Positions 34,263 through 42,814 of a stretch of DNA of 64,000 bases are shown here, piece after piece. Position 1 is the stretch's first letter. Each line of letters opens with the position of its first letter. Location: contig CANNTZ010000002.1 in assembly GCA_947522735.1 (NCBI GenBank), positions 30,348 to 94,347 of the forward strand, given 5' to 3'. Origin of the DNA: an uncultured Oscillospiraceae bacterium. Lineage in GTDB: Bacteria; Bacillota; Clostridia; Oscillospirales; Ruminococcaceae. A program made the translations under genes and the position numbers. The notes below the pieces were generated by a model. The model worked only from the letters and a program-made list of their open reading frames with translations, was not told the DNA's origin and did not search any database.

Positions 34263-34291
34263 ATTGTAGCGCATTTCAAATTATTTTTCAA
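34263..34291 (-). promoter_or_regulatory. Sigma-A type promoter for the mtlD unit
   Basis: TTGAAA and TACAAT with a 17-base spacer on the minus strand, 72 bases before the mtlD start. Confidence 0.65.
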
Positions 34292-34351
34292 GCTTTTTGA
34301 CCGTTTTATTTTGACGCGCACAAAAAAATATGAGCGCGCCGGTTTTTTTAC

Positions 34352-34800
34352 GGCACGCCCGCAATAGCTCTTCGCCTTTTGCCCAAAGCCACGAACAGCC
34401 CCCTCTTTTTCTCCCGGCCCGTCTATCCCCCTGCGCCCGTAGCCGTTCTCATCACAGAGCCGTTATCCCCTCCGTTCATTTGTTTATTATTCCGCGCCCT
34501 CAAGCGCCTCTGCCGCATCCGCCCGGCGAGCAGCGACACCCAAAACGCGAGTGCGACGCCGGGTCTTGCCGCCATCCTGAGCTTGCATTGCGGCGCAAGC
34601 TTTTTTATCGACAGTCAGCCGGCTGTACCCGATATGGCTGCGAGCCTCCCCTGTCAAACGCGCTCCGTGCGGCCTGGCGTCTTTAGCCTCCGCTAACCGC
34701 AGGATGGTATGGCTTCCTCACACAGAATATCAACGCCTTTAAGCGCGTTTCCATCAGATATTTTTACCGCAGCATCATAAAAAGCGGGCGATACGGCTCC
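34352..34800. other. Non-coding stretch, about 450 bases, nothing recognised
   Basis: Frames on both strands are proline/arginine/cysteine-rich without ribosome binding sites. One minus-strand frame near 34693-34800 reads protein-like at its end (FGAVSPAFYDAAVKISDG) but has no start of its own. No repeat or structured RNA was recognised. Confidence 0.45.
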
Positions 34801-34840
34801 AAAACGGACGCACCGCCCGCGAGACCTCCTTAGGTGCGTC
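34801..34840 (-). terminator. Terminator overlapping the hemolysin III stop codon
   Basis: On the minus strand GACGCACC (starting inside the TGA stop) pairs with GGTGCGTC and is followed by CGTTTTGG. Confidence 0.55.
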
Positions 34841-35519
34841 ACAGCACGAACCGGAGCACACACACCGCCTGTAACGCGCTGCCAAGCAGGACGAAGCAAT
34901 GGAACACCGGATGCAGCACAGACTTTTTTCTCCCGGCGATATACAGCGCCGCGCCGAGAGTATAGCTGACGCCGCCCGCTAACAGCCAGAGGAAGCCCGC
35001 CTCCCCTATCGTCTCGACGGCGGGCCTGAGGGTGAACACAATGAGCCAGCCAAGCAGAATATAGCAGACCATCGAGAGGGCTGCGAAGCGCTTGTGGTCG
35101 ATTGCCGTGAACACCGCCGCGACCGCCGACACCGTCCATTCCGCAGCAAACAGTATCCATGAGAGCTGCGGATATTCCGGGCGCATCGCTACCAGCAGTA
35201 TTGGCGTATAGGTGCCGGAGATGAGCAGGTATATTGTGCAGTGATCGATTGCCTGCATCACCTTTTTGGCGCGCTCGCTGCTGCATGCGCTCAGCCCATG
35301 ATAGACGCTGGAGACTGCATAGAGCACTGTCATCGACACGCCGTAAACGCCGCCCGAAGCAATTGCCCACACGTCCCCGCGCGCCGTCGCTATCGCCAGC
35401 GCCGCCGCAAGCACGGCTATCCCGAGCACGCCTCCTATTATATGCGTTATCATGTTCGCGGTCTCCTCCGCGCGGGTGTAGCCCGGAAGCGTTCTCTCGT
35501 TGATCGGCGTTCTCGTCAT
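34839..35519 (-). CDS. Hemolysin III / PAQR-family membrane protein
   Basis: 226 residues, about seven hydrophobic segments. Motifs of the family: EETANMITHIIGGVLGI at the first helix, AVSSVYHGLSACSSERAK, QAIDHCTIYLLISGTYTPI with the histidine/aspartate metal pair, and a late HPVFHCFVLLGS. Start chosen at ATG 35519, after AAGGGAT; the longer frame has no site. The cellular role is unclear; hemolytic activity is only known for a few members. Confidence 0.88.
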   Translation of the reverse strand: MTRTPINERTLPGYTRAEETANMITHIIGGVLGIAVLAAALAIATARGDVWAIASGGVYGVSMTVLYAVSSVYHGLSACSSERAKKVMQAIDHCTIYLLISGTYTPILLVAMRPEYPQLSWILFAAEWTVSAVAAVFTAIDHKRFAALSMVCYILLGWLIVFTLRPAVETIGEAGFLWLLAGGVSYTLGAALYIAGRKKSVLHPVFHCFVLLGSALQAVCVLRFVL

Positions 35520-35675
35520 CCGCTCAGATCCCTTCTCTTTTTCTTGCCGACATAATAACATTTACGCCGGGAGAAGGCAACCTATTCCGTTTTTCGTCGC
35601 TCTATGCCGGCTTTTTCGCCGGTAGAATCCGCTCTCGGGCGGCTCCACCCGCGGTAGAGCAGGTTGTAGAGCGCT

Positions 35676-35720
35676 GCAAAAATGCGCCGAAACGACCGTT
35701 TTAGACCGTTCCGGCGCATT
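35676..35720 (-). terminator. Terminator after the ACT-metallo-beta-lactamase gene
   Basis: AATGCGCCGGAACG / CGTTTCGGCGCATT stem (minus strand), followed by TTTTT, 66 bases after the stop. Confidence 0.8.
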
Positions 35721-35785
35721 CTCTCCCGTTTGCATTTGCAGCTCGACAGCGCTGTCATCCTCAGCAGCGCTCCGGATTTTTCGTA

Positions 35786-37201
35786 TCACCTGTTATCTAT
35801 CCATTTCCCGTGTCCCGGACAAAGCAGATAGCCCTTGAACCGCTCTATAACCAGCCTGCGTATGCGGGCCGCCTTTGAGGGATCCGTGTCCACGCTCGTC
35901 ATCAGGTAAGGCGCGAGGACGTTGAACTCCTTTTGCTCCTTTGAAAAGCCTTTGATGTTGACGAAAATATCCCCGGTGAACACGAGCTTGTGTTTTTCGC
36001 AGACAAACAGCGTCTCTCCGGGAACATGCCCGCCGTCGCCCTCGTAGACGTCAAATTCAAGCGAGGCAACGCTAAAGCTGCCTGTAAAGCTGAGCAGTCC
36101 ATCGTCCGTCTTGCCGCCCACCGTCTGCATCCTTGAGGTGTCCGGCGTGGAATAATCCGAGATTATCGCGTTCAGCCTGCAATATGCCGCGCCAAGCGCG
36201 CTGCGTTCGCGCAGATTCGGTTCTCCCCGCTGCTCCAGCAGAAAACTTTCGAGGCTCTTTTCGCTCAGATACACCCTATCGAACAGCGGCGTCAGTCCCA
36301 CGTGATCCATGTCCGTATGTGTCAGAAGCAGCGTTTTCGGCATGTCGTCAAAGCCGGGGAACATCCCGCGAAGCAGCAGCAGCATCTCCTCGCGATAGCA
36401 GGCGAAGCCGCAGTCCACAAACAGCAGCTCTCCGCCCGCTCTCAGTATATATGTATTGCTGCCGCAGGGCGGCTCGAGCTGACAGAGCGACACGCCGTCC
36501 GCTATGCGGCGATCGGTGACGATCGGATTGAAGCGCGCGCCCTTGTAGCGTTGGATAAACTCGGCGAAGCGGTAGATATACTCGAAGGTTTTGAAGGGCT
36601 GTTCGTTGCGCTCGTCGAGCTGCTGCATGATGCGGTTGGAGTTTACGAGAAAGTCGTTAGCGCGCTCCTCGCTCAGCGAGAGAAGCTGGCGTATCTTGCT
36701 GCCGAAGCCGATGTAAAAAACAGTGTTGTCAAGCATCTTTTCTGTCGCGTCGTATTCGAGTATATCCACCTCGCACAGCGTGGAAAGCTCGTCGAGCAGC
36801 CGTTTCATCGTCTGCGGGCGCTCGATGTACAGCCCCATCTTGAAATTCTGATAGCCGCTGCCGTTCTCCTGCGAGCTCATATAATATATGTTGACCTCGT
36901 GGCGGCCAAGCACCTCGAGCACCGCAACGGCCTCGCCCGGCACGTCGAGCAGCCGCAGCGAGACGAGGATTACCCTCTTCTCGCCCTGTCCCTCCGCGAG
37001 ATAGCCTATGCTTTCAAGCTCCCTCTCTATCTCCTCAAGCGCCTGCTCCGGAGCGGAAACGTCTATGAACAGCGTGTGGATATCCACGCTGCGGTTATAG
37101 TTTACCCTCGCGATATTCCCTCCGTGCCGCGCTATTATGCGGCTCGCCTGCAAAAACGCGCCCGCCTTGTCCGGCATCCTTGTGATGAACGACCGTTTCA
37201 T
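35786..37201 (-). CDS. Tandem ACT domains fused to a metallo-beta-lactamase-fold hydrolase
   Basis: 471 residues. Residues 1-70 form one ACT domain (FITRMPDKAGAFLQASRII, HTLFIDVSA) and about 75-145 a second (RLLDVPGEAVAVLEVLG, NFKMGLYIE); ACT domains usually bind amino acids or other small ligands. After a helical linker comes a metallo-beta-lactamase domain: LFVDCGFACY, LLTHTDMDHVGL, VPGETLFVCEKHKLVFTGD and LCPGHGKW. The metal motif is HTDMDH, with aspartate where most members have a second histidine, a variant seen in some subfamilies. The start at ATG 37201 is six bases after GGGGAG. Probably a ligand-regulated hydrolase; its substrate is unknown. Confidence 0.82.
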   Translation of the reverse strand: MKRSFITRMPDKAGAFLQASRIIARHGGNIARVNYNRSVDIHTLFIDVSAPEQALEEIERELESIGYLAEGQGEKRVILVSLRLLDVPGEAVAVLEVLGRHEVNIYYMSSQENGSGYQNFKMGLYIERPQTMKRLLDELSTLCEVDILEYDATEKMLDNTVFYIGFGSKIRQLLSLSEERANDFLVNSNRIMQQLDERNEQPFKTFEYIYRFAEFIQRYKGARFNPIVTDRRIADGVSLCQLEPPCGSNTYILRAGGELLFVDCGFACYREEMLLLLRGMFPGFDDMPKTLLLTHTDMDHVGLTPLFDRVYLSEKSLESFLLEQRGEPNLRERSALGAAYCRLNAIISDYSTPDTSRMQTVGGKTDDGLLSFTGSFSVASLEFDVYEGDGGHVPGETLFVCEKHKLVFTGDIFVNIKGFSKEQKEFNVLAPYLMTSVDTDPSKAARIRRLVIERFKGYLLCPGHGKWIDNR

Positions 37202-37550
37202 TTTCATCTCCCCATATCGGCAAAATCCGACGACCGTCGCGCCGCTTTGCTCCGGTGATAACATTTTAACGTATTTTTTCCCGCTTTCCGGATTCTTTCG
37301 CGCCTGCGTGCGGCTTGCCTCCCTGAAGCGCGCCTCAAAGCGCTCGCGTAGCTACGCTCACAGACCGGACAGTGCCTCCTGTCTGCGTCGCGCAAAAATA
37401 TCGCCGCGGGCTACACTATCCGGTGATGACCGGCGAAAACGCGCGGTCATCTATATGCATATCATACGCGAGGCGTCTCTCAGGCCCGTCACATAAAAGC
37501 CAAGCGGCGACGGGAAAATATCCGCCGCCGTTTCGCGTGTTGCGGTATGA
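37202..37550. other. Non-coding stretch, about 350 bases, with a 12-base palindrome
   Basis: No supported gene. A perfect palindrome GCGTAGCTACGC lies at 37346-37357. GC-rich, with several short inverted pairs around it; no clear promoter box was found for the ACT fusion gene. Confidence 0.5.
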
Positions 37551-38654
37551 CTATTCTCTCCTAAGCGCCTCGCGCACAAAAGCCGCCTTATACGCCTCGA
37601 AATATGGCTGCACATAGAGCGTGGGCACGAGAAAAATACAGAGCAGCCACCAGCCGAGGAAGGACAGCGTCCCGCCGACAAGACGCAGACGGTTGTCCTT
37701 CATCGCAGCCACCGAAAGCTTTATCGCGCGTCGCGAGCCGATCCGTTCACGTCCGCGCGCGTCCGACCAGATGTATTCCACGGCGAAATAGCGCAGCAGG
37801 AACACGCTGCACAGCAGCCAGCCAAAAACCACCAGCCCCACCGACGGAAGCAGCGCGAGATACTGCTCGTCCGCAATCCTTTCAATGTCCGCCGCTAAGA
37901 CACCGTTCTCAAAGACGCCAAGCAGCCATAGCTGCACGCCAAGCAACGCCGCGCCCGGCAACGAAAACAGCAGCAGCCAGCACAGGCTGCGCAGCGTTAT
38001 CTCTATACGAAGCCACAGCGCGCCGAAATAATCCCTCGCCCGCGCAAAGAGGTCGAACGCCTCGCCGAGCGAGCCGGAGTATTCCTCCGCAGCAGTCTCC
38101 TCCATGGACCCCGGCAACTCCGGAGCGGCGGCGTTTTCCGGCTTATCAGGCTCGTTTTCCGCCTGCGGCTCCACGTCGTTGTTGCTGAAAAGCTCGTCGA
38201 TAGAAAAGCCGTCCGGCGTCCGGAACGCCTCCTGAGTAGCCTCCGCTCCCTGCTTCACCGGCTCGAATACTATAGTGTCTCCGGTTTCGTTCTCCGGGAG
38301 CGGCTCCCTCTCGACCGGCACGGCCGGCTGTTCCGATTGATGCTCCTCACCCTTGCCAAGCATGCGGAAATACCAGCGCTTTATACCAATCCGTAGCGGC
38401 GTGAGCAGGATGAAGCACACAAACACCCCGCCGAAAGCTATAGCGACGCTCCACGGCGAGATCCCGAGCAGCTCCTGCAGGCCGCCCTCGACAAGCTCAT
38501 CCGGCAGCGGATAGCCCGTGACGATACTGAGCAGCGATTCCAGCAACGAGACAAACAGAGTGACCGCTACCGGTAATATGCACAGCGCGACCGCCTTGCC
38601 CCAGCTGCCCCGCAGCGCCTCCTTTGCCGTGCGTTTAAGTTGACGGTTCATCAA
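37551..38654 (-). CDS. DUF975-type integral membrane protein with an acidic loop
   Basis: 367 residues. Starts MMNRQLKRTAKEALRGSWGKA, as in DUF975 proteins, then two hydrophobic segments, a long cytoplasmic insert rich in glutamate and proline (about residues 105-200), and four further hydrophobic segments ending with LGWWLLCIFLVPTLYVQPYFEAYKA, the family's C-terminal signature. The acidic insert is larger than usual. Function unknown. Its ATG overlaps the stop of the upstream histidine phosphatase (ATGA). Confidence 0.75.
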   Translation of the reverse strand: MMNRQLKRTAKEALRGSWGKAVALCILPVAVTLFVSLLESLLSIVTGYPLPDELVEGGLQELLGISPWSVAIAFGGVFVCFILLTPLRIGIKRWYFRMLGKGEEHQSEQPAVPVEREPLPENETGDTIVFEPVKQGAEATQEAFRTPDGFSIDELFSNNDVEPQAENEPDKPENAAAPELPGSMEETAAEEYSGSLGEAFDLFARARDYFGALWLRIEITLRSLCWLLLFSLPGAALLGVQLWLLGVFENGVLAADIERIADEQYLALLPSVGLVVFGWLLCSVFLLRYFAVEYIWSDARGRERIGSRRAIKLSVAAMKDNRLRLVGGTLSFLGWWLLCIFLVPTLYVQPYFEAYKAAFVREALRRE

Positions 38655-39277
38655 TACTCACCTCCGTAGTTGCATGGAATCTCGTCGAGCACCTCGAACA
38701 CATGATCGGCGCTCCAACGCTGCGGATTGACCGAGACGCACCAGCCGAAACCGAAATCCACCGGCCATTCCCGGATATCGCGCCGCGGCAGCCCATACGC
38801 CGCCAGAAGCATAGCGATTATCCCGCCGTGCGTCACCACCGCCGCGCGGTTGATCTTCAGCCTCATCATGTCCGCAAGGATGATATCGACCGCCCTTGTC
38901 GCACGTTCGCTCACCTCTCCGGCGCTTTCGCCGCCCGGAGGCGCCTGCGAGGCATCCTCCATCCACCGCAGATATTCCGGATCGCCCTTGAGCTCGGATA
39001 TCCGCCGCGCCTCGAATTTGCCGAAATCACACTCCCGCAGCTCGGGCACCTCCTGCGTCCAACGGTCGGGATAGATCAGCTCCGCCGTCTGTATACAACG
39101 CTTGAGCGGGCTTGTGTAAACCTTGTGCACCGACGGATATTCGAGGTTTTCCATAACCCCTTCAAGCTGCTCGCGCCCTTCGTCGCACAGCGACAGGTCG
39201 GTCGCGCCGATATACAGCCCGAAAATGTTCCCCGCGGTCATCCCGTGACGGATGAGGTTAAGCTTGTAGTCTGTCAT
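38651..39277 (-). CDS. Histidine phosphatase family protein (third in window)
   Basis: 208 residues from ATG 39277 (GAGG six bases upstream); the open frame upstream of this is not needed. NLIRHGMTAGN carries the active histidine, YTSPLKRCIQTAELIYP the arginine, ECDFGKFEARRISELKGDPEY the glutamate region and VVTHGGIIAMLL the second histidine. It resembles the alpha-ribazole-phosphatase/CobC branch more than the tandem pair at 5.6-6.9 kb. No cobalamin genes are in the window, so the substrate remains open. Confidence 0.87.
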   Translation of the reverse strand: MTDYKLNLIRHGMTAGNIFGLYIGATDLSLCDEGREQLEGVMENLEYPSVHKVYTSPLKRCIQTAELIYPDRWTQEVPELRECDFGKFEARRISELKGDPEYLRWMEDASQAPPGGESAGEVSERATRAVDIILADMMRLKINRAAVVTHGGIIAMLLAAYGLPRRDIREWPVDFGFGWCVSVNPQRWSADHVFEVLDEIPCNYGGEY

Positions 39278-39492
39278 TTTATACCTCGCTTTGATACGGT
39301 AATCCTTTAAAATTCCCAGTATTTCCCATATTTCTTTGTGCGTTAGGCATTTTGAACAAAGCATCGCCTCCAATAATGCCCATAATTTTTATAGAATATT
39401 AACCCAATAACAATTGTGATTATCGCTAAAATTATGATATTCTACAAACCGACTTTTTTCTTCAAAAAAAATCTAAAATTTCAAAATAACAC

Positions 39493-39521
39493 TTTACAAA
39501 TCGTATCGATTATAATATAAT
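39493..39521 (+). promoter_or_regulatory. Sigma-A type promoter for the XRE regulator gene
   Basis: TTTACA and TATAAT with a 17-base spacer, within a very AT-rich stretch, 37 bases before the start. Confidence 0.65.
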
Positions 39522-39557
39522 TTACTTTACGTAGTAACTATGTTGGGGGATACGATT

Positions 39558-40253
39558 TTGAACTCCGATTTTCCGAGACTGATAACTCTTCTGAGGAAAG
39601 AATGCGGATACAGCCAGAAGCAGGCCGCGCAGAAGCTTGGTATATCCCAGGCGCTGCTCTCTCATTATGAAAAGGGAATACGCGAGTGCGGCCTGAACTT
39701 CCTTGTCGCGGCTGCCGACCTCTACGGAGTCTCGTGCGACTATCTGCTCGGACGTTCTCCCGACCGCAAGGGCAGCACGCTTGCCGTCGAGGACATCCCC
39801 GAGCCCGACGCGATGGGACGAGAGACGCGCTTTTCAAAAAGCATCTTTCCCGTCCTCAATAAAAAGCTGATTGCGAACTCGCTGAATATCCTCTTTGACC
39901 TGCTTGGCAAATGCGAGAGCAAGGAGCTTGTGACCGAGGTCTCGACCTATCTGATGGCCGCGGTATACCGCATGTTCCGCGTCATTTTCGCCGCCAATCC
40001 CAAGAATCACAACGTGATGTTCTCGGTTCCCCCGTCCGTCAGCGCCGGCTATTGCGATTCGCTGATGAGCATCTCCGCCCAGCGCGCCACTGCCGTAGCG
40101 GGCGGCGAGCTCCCGGGCGCGGAGGAGATAGCCAATCCCGACGAGCTGCTGATGACCACCGAGTCGCTCTCGTCTAAATATCCGCTGTTCGCGACGTCCC
40201 TGTTCAATCTGATACAGAACACGGAGCACCATATCCACACCCTGACGAAATAA
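39558..40253 (+). CDS. XRE-family transcriptional regulator
   Basis: 231 residues from TTG 39558, which has GGGGGA seven bases upstream; the ATG at 39540 in the same frame lacks a site. The N-terminal helix-turn-helix is RLITLLRKECGYSQKQAAQKLG followed in the next helix by ISQALLSHYEKGIR, split here by a turn, and LYGVSCDYLLGR ends the domain. The C-terminal two-thirds is helical with no recognised ligand fold. Targets are unknown; the next gene downstream is a Gfo/Idh oxidoreductase 340 bases away. Confidence 0.85.
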   Translation: MNSDFPRLITLLRKECGYSQKQAAQKLGISQALLSHYEKGIRECGLNFLVAAADLYGVSCDYLLGRSPDRKGSTLAVEDIPEPDAMGRETRFSKSIFPVLNKKLIANSLNILFDLLGKCESKELVTEVSTYLMAAVYRMFRVIFAANPKNHNVMFSVPPSVSAGYCDSLMSISAQRATAVAGGELPGAEEIANPDELLMTTESLSSKYPLFATSLFNLIQNTEHHIHTLTK

Positions 40254-40593
40254 GTTTACCACAAATCCCCTCGCCATTTATAAATAAACTATTAACAATA
40301 ATACCATTGGAATATTTTCCCACACTCCTTTTCCTCTCAAGTGCCGCGCTTAAACCGTGCCGCCCGTGCGGGAGGGCGGCGCAAATTGTATCGGCCTCTC
40401 GCGGTTATAATTTGCAAGCTGCCGTGATATTAATTGTATGTCTATATATGTGTAATCGTTTTCAATAAGCGTCTGCAACATGCCTCCACGCAGCCTTATA
40501 CCGTCGGTACCGCCCGCCAAGGGTCTGTTTAAGAGCTTTGAGCGGCAGTATACATATAAACAAATAAACAAATCCAGAAAAGAGGTACTTACT
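40254..40593. other. Leader region, about 340 bases, before the second Gfo/Idh gene
   Basis: Starts AT-rich, then GC-rich inverted sequence (CCGCCCGTGCGGGAGGGCGG around 40360-40380) and AT-rich again near 40440. A minus-strand frame of 43 codons begins near 40481 with GGAGG too close to its ATG. No convincing promoter or RNA motif could be fixed by eye. Confidence 0.4.
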
Positions 40594-41733
40594 ATGGCAA
40601 AAAGCACTCTTGACGACTACAAAAAATCCCAGGGCGGTTATTCCATCGACTCCTCCAAAAAGCTGCGCGTCGGCATAATCGGCTGCGGCTGGATAGCCGG
40701 CGAGCACATCACCAGCTATCTTAAAATGCCTGACGTCGAGCTTGTCGGCGTTGCCGACCTCATCGACGGCAAGGCCGAGGCGTTTCTCAAGGCGCACAAC
40801 GCTCCCGAGGGCGTTCACATCTATCGCACCCACAAGGAGCTGATCGACAACGAGCAGCTCGACGCAGTCAGCGTCTGCACCTATAACACCCAGCATGCCC
40901 CCACCACCATCTACGCCCTTGAGCACGGCGTTAACGTCCTGCTCGAAAAGCCGATGTGTGTTACCCTTGAGGAGGCCGTCGCCATCTGCAAGGCCGAAAA
41001 GAAGAGCGGTAAGATCGTCTCCATCGGCTTCCAGCCGCGCTACAACCCGAACATGCAGATGATCCGCCGCATCATCGAATCCGGCGAGCTTGGCCACATC
41101 TACCACGTCATCATCGGCGGAGGCCGCCGCCGCGGCATCCCAACCCCCTACGGCACCACCTTCATCGAAAAGGAGACCGGCGGCTACGGCGCCTTGGGCG
41201 ATATCGGCTGCTACGCGCTCGACATGGTTCTCAACGGCCTCGGCTATCCTAAGCCCCTCACCGTCAGCGGCTTCACCTCTGATTTCTTCGGCAAGGCCGA
41301 GGATTATCCCTATCGCGACGTTTTCGGCGTCGATGATTTTGCAGTCGCTTTCATCCGTCTCGACGGCGGCCTCACCATCGACTTCAAGACCGCTTGGGCG
41401 ATGAACGTAGACAGCATGGGTGACACCGTCATTCTCGGCACCAAGGCCGGCCTGAAGGTTCCCTCCTCCGGCCACTGGGGCGGCATCGACGCGCCGCTCA
41501 AGCTCTATCGCAACATCGGCGACACCCCCGTCGAGACCGTCATCCCGATGTCCCCGGAGCCCGAAGAGGGCGTGTTCTACTGGAAGGTCCGCTACTTCCT
41601 CGACGCCGTAAAGAACGGCACCGAGGCCCCTGTCCCCACCAGCCAGATTATCTACAATCAGGCAATCCTCTCCGCAGTCGATGAGTCCGCAAGGCTCGGA
41701 CGCGAGGTCGAGATCAGCATTCCCGAGATCTGA
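40594..41733 (+). CDS. Gfo/Idh/MocA-family oxidoreductase
   Basis: 379 residues from ATG 40594 (AGAGG eight bases upstream). VGIIGCGWIAGEHI is the Rossmann motif, NVLLEKPMCVTLEEA the family lysine motif, QPRYNPNMQ and GALGDIGCYALDMVL the substrate-domain signatures with the aspartate and the position of the catalytic histidine taken by cysteine-tyrosine. Residues VDDFAVAFIRLDGG form the C-terminal sheet. It probably oxidises a sugar or inositol derivative. It stands alone and ends at a strong terminator. Confidence 0.88.
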   Translation: MAKSTLDDYKKSQGGYSIDSSKKLRVGIIGCGWIAGEHITSYLKMPDVELVGVADLIDGKAEAFLKAHNAPEGVHIYRTHKELIDNEQLDAVSVCTYNTQHAPTTIYALEHGVNVLLEKPMCVTLEEAVAICKAEKKSGKIVSIGFQPRYNPNMQMIRRIIESGELGHIYHVIIGGGRRRGIPTPYGTTFIEKETGGYGALGDIGCYALDMVLNGLGYPKPLTVSGFTSDFFGKAEDYPYRDVFGVDDFAVAFIRLDGGLTIDFKTAWAMNVDSMGDTVILGTKAGLKVPSSGHWGGIDAPLKLYRNIGDTPVETVIPMSPEPEEGVFYWKVRYFLDAVKNGTEAPVPTSQIIYNQAILSAVDESARLGREVEISIPEI

Positions 41734-41751
41734 GACCTGACCGGCGCAGAC

Positions 41752-41793
41752 AAAAGCTCCCGCAGCGATACCAAACCGCTGCGGGAGCTTTTT
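41752..41793. terminator. Strong bidirectional terminator
   Basis: AAAAGCTCCCGCAGCG / CGCTGCGGGAGCTTTTT perfect stem, nine-base loop. It serves the Gfo/Idh gene and the convergent nucleoside-hydrolase unit. Confidence 0.92.
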
Positions 41794-41801
41794 GCCCATA
41801 T

Positions 41802-42755
41802 TCAGAACAGCCGCGCTACAAGCTCGTCGATATCTCTCGCTATACGCTCCTTCGGCTGCGCGCATTCGAGTATGCGGCACAGCCCGGATCGATCCGCCGT
41901 AAAGCTCGAAACGCCTTTTTCGTCGATAGACACAACACCCGCCGCCGATTTATAGAACCACGGGCGCGCGCCGTAAGCTCCGTAAAGCGCCGTCGCCGGA
42001 TCCCACGAGTGGCGTCCCGCGCGGGAGCCGTGTACGATATACGAAAGCGAATCCGGCGCACTCTCGCCGCCGCGCTCCACCATCGGCGCTCCCGTTATCA
42101 TGTCCAGTCCCGCCTCGAACGGCAGCAGCACGACCGGCGCCGTGACGCTCGCGAAAAACTCCTGGGCCGCGCCGATGTCGCACAGGATGTTCCATTCCGG
42201 AACCGGCTTTATTGAGCCGTCCGCGCCGACGTTGCCCTCCTCAGGCGCAATGCAGTTGATGTGGCTGAAGTTGCAGCCCATCACCGCTATCTCCTCCACC
42301 CTTTCACGGACGAGCGCACGGCCGTCGAGCGGCGAATATTCGTCCGGCCCGCTTTTCAGCAGCGCCGCCATATTGGTCAGAAATCCGGTCACAACCAGCG
42401 TTGTCTTAGCCTCCGCCTCTGAGAGCAGCCGTCGCAGCAGCTTCACCGCGTCCGGCGTTGTGTCGTAGGACGGCGCGCAGTCGCAGTGAAAGGCGGCCGC
42501 AACCGCGCTTGCGTAATTGTCATTGACGGTTCCGGCCGCAGCAGCAGCGCGTCCGATCGGGACGCTCTCCCGGCCATAGTGCCGCAAAAGCGCGTATATG
42601 CAGGGAATCGACGCGCGCGCGTCGGCTGAATAGGTCACGCCGATAAGACGGCACTCGCCGCATTTTTCCGCAGCAAGCAGCACGTCCAGCGCCATTACGT
42701 CGTCGCAGTCACCGCCAAGATCGGTGTCGAAGATGATGTCCTTTATCTTTTGCAT
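41802..42755 (-). CDS. Nucleoside hydrolase family protein
   Basis: 317 residues from ATG 42755. The N-terminal IIFDTDLGGDCDDVMAL is the calcium-binding aspartate motif in the DCDD variant; VVTGFLTNMAALL, MGCNFS and PEWNILCDIGAAQEFF follow, and a late HSWDPATALY contains the catalytic histidine and aspartate. Such enzymes hydrolyse ribonucleosides to base and ribose. It lies downstream of pyrF in the same direction after 59 bases, so it may feed pyrimidine salvage. Confidence 0.87.
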   Translation of the reverse strand: MQKIKDIIFDTDLGGDCDDVMALDVLLAAEKCGECRLIGVTYSADARASIPCIYALLRHYGRESVPIGRAAAAAGTVNDNYASAVAAAFHCDCAPSYDTTPDAVKLLRRLLSEAEAKTTLVVTGFLTNMAALLKSGPDEYSPLDGRALVRERVEEIAVMGCNFSHINCIAPEEGNVGADGSIKPVPEWNILCDIGAAQEFFASVTAPVVLLPFEAGLDMITGAPMVERGGESAPDSLSYIVHGSRAGRHSWDPATALYGAYGARPWFYKSAAGVVSIDEKGVSSFTADRSGLCRILECAQPKERIARDIDELVARLF

Positions 42756-42814
42756 TGTAAGCTCTCCCAATAGTTATTTGGGCCAGTATACCATATTTGC
42801 GTAATTATGTCGAT

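Noticed and set aside
34330..34696. Two plus-strand frames of about 105-118 codons
   Set aside because: Composition is proline/arginine/serine-rich and there is neither a ribosome binding site nor a recognisable domain.
34693..35370. Minus-strand frame of 225 codons
   Set aside because: It is the other-frame shadow of the hemolysin III gene; only its last 35 codons read protein-like and they have no start or ribosome binding site.
35562..35789. 75-codon minus-strand frame after the ACT fusion gene
   Set aside because: It spans the terminator of that gene and has no start site or domain.
39540..39557. ATG 39540 as start of the XRE regulator
   Set aside because: No ribosome binding site precedes it, whereas GGGGGA stands seven bases before the TTG at 39558. 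The choice is not certain.
40350..40607. Minus-strand frame of up to 85 codons in the leader of the second Gfo/Idh gene, with a 43-codon part that reads protein-like
   Set aside because: GGAGG is directly adjacent to the only suitable ATG, no product is recognised, and it overlaps the leader of a well-supported plus-strand gene.
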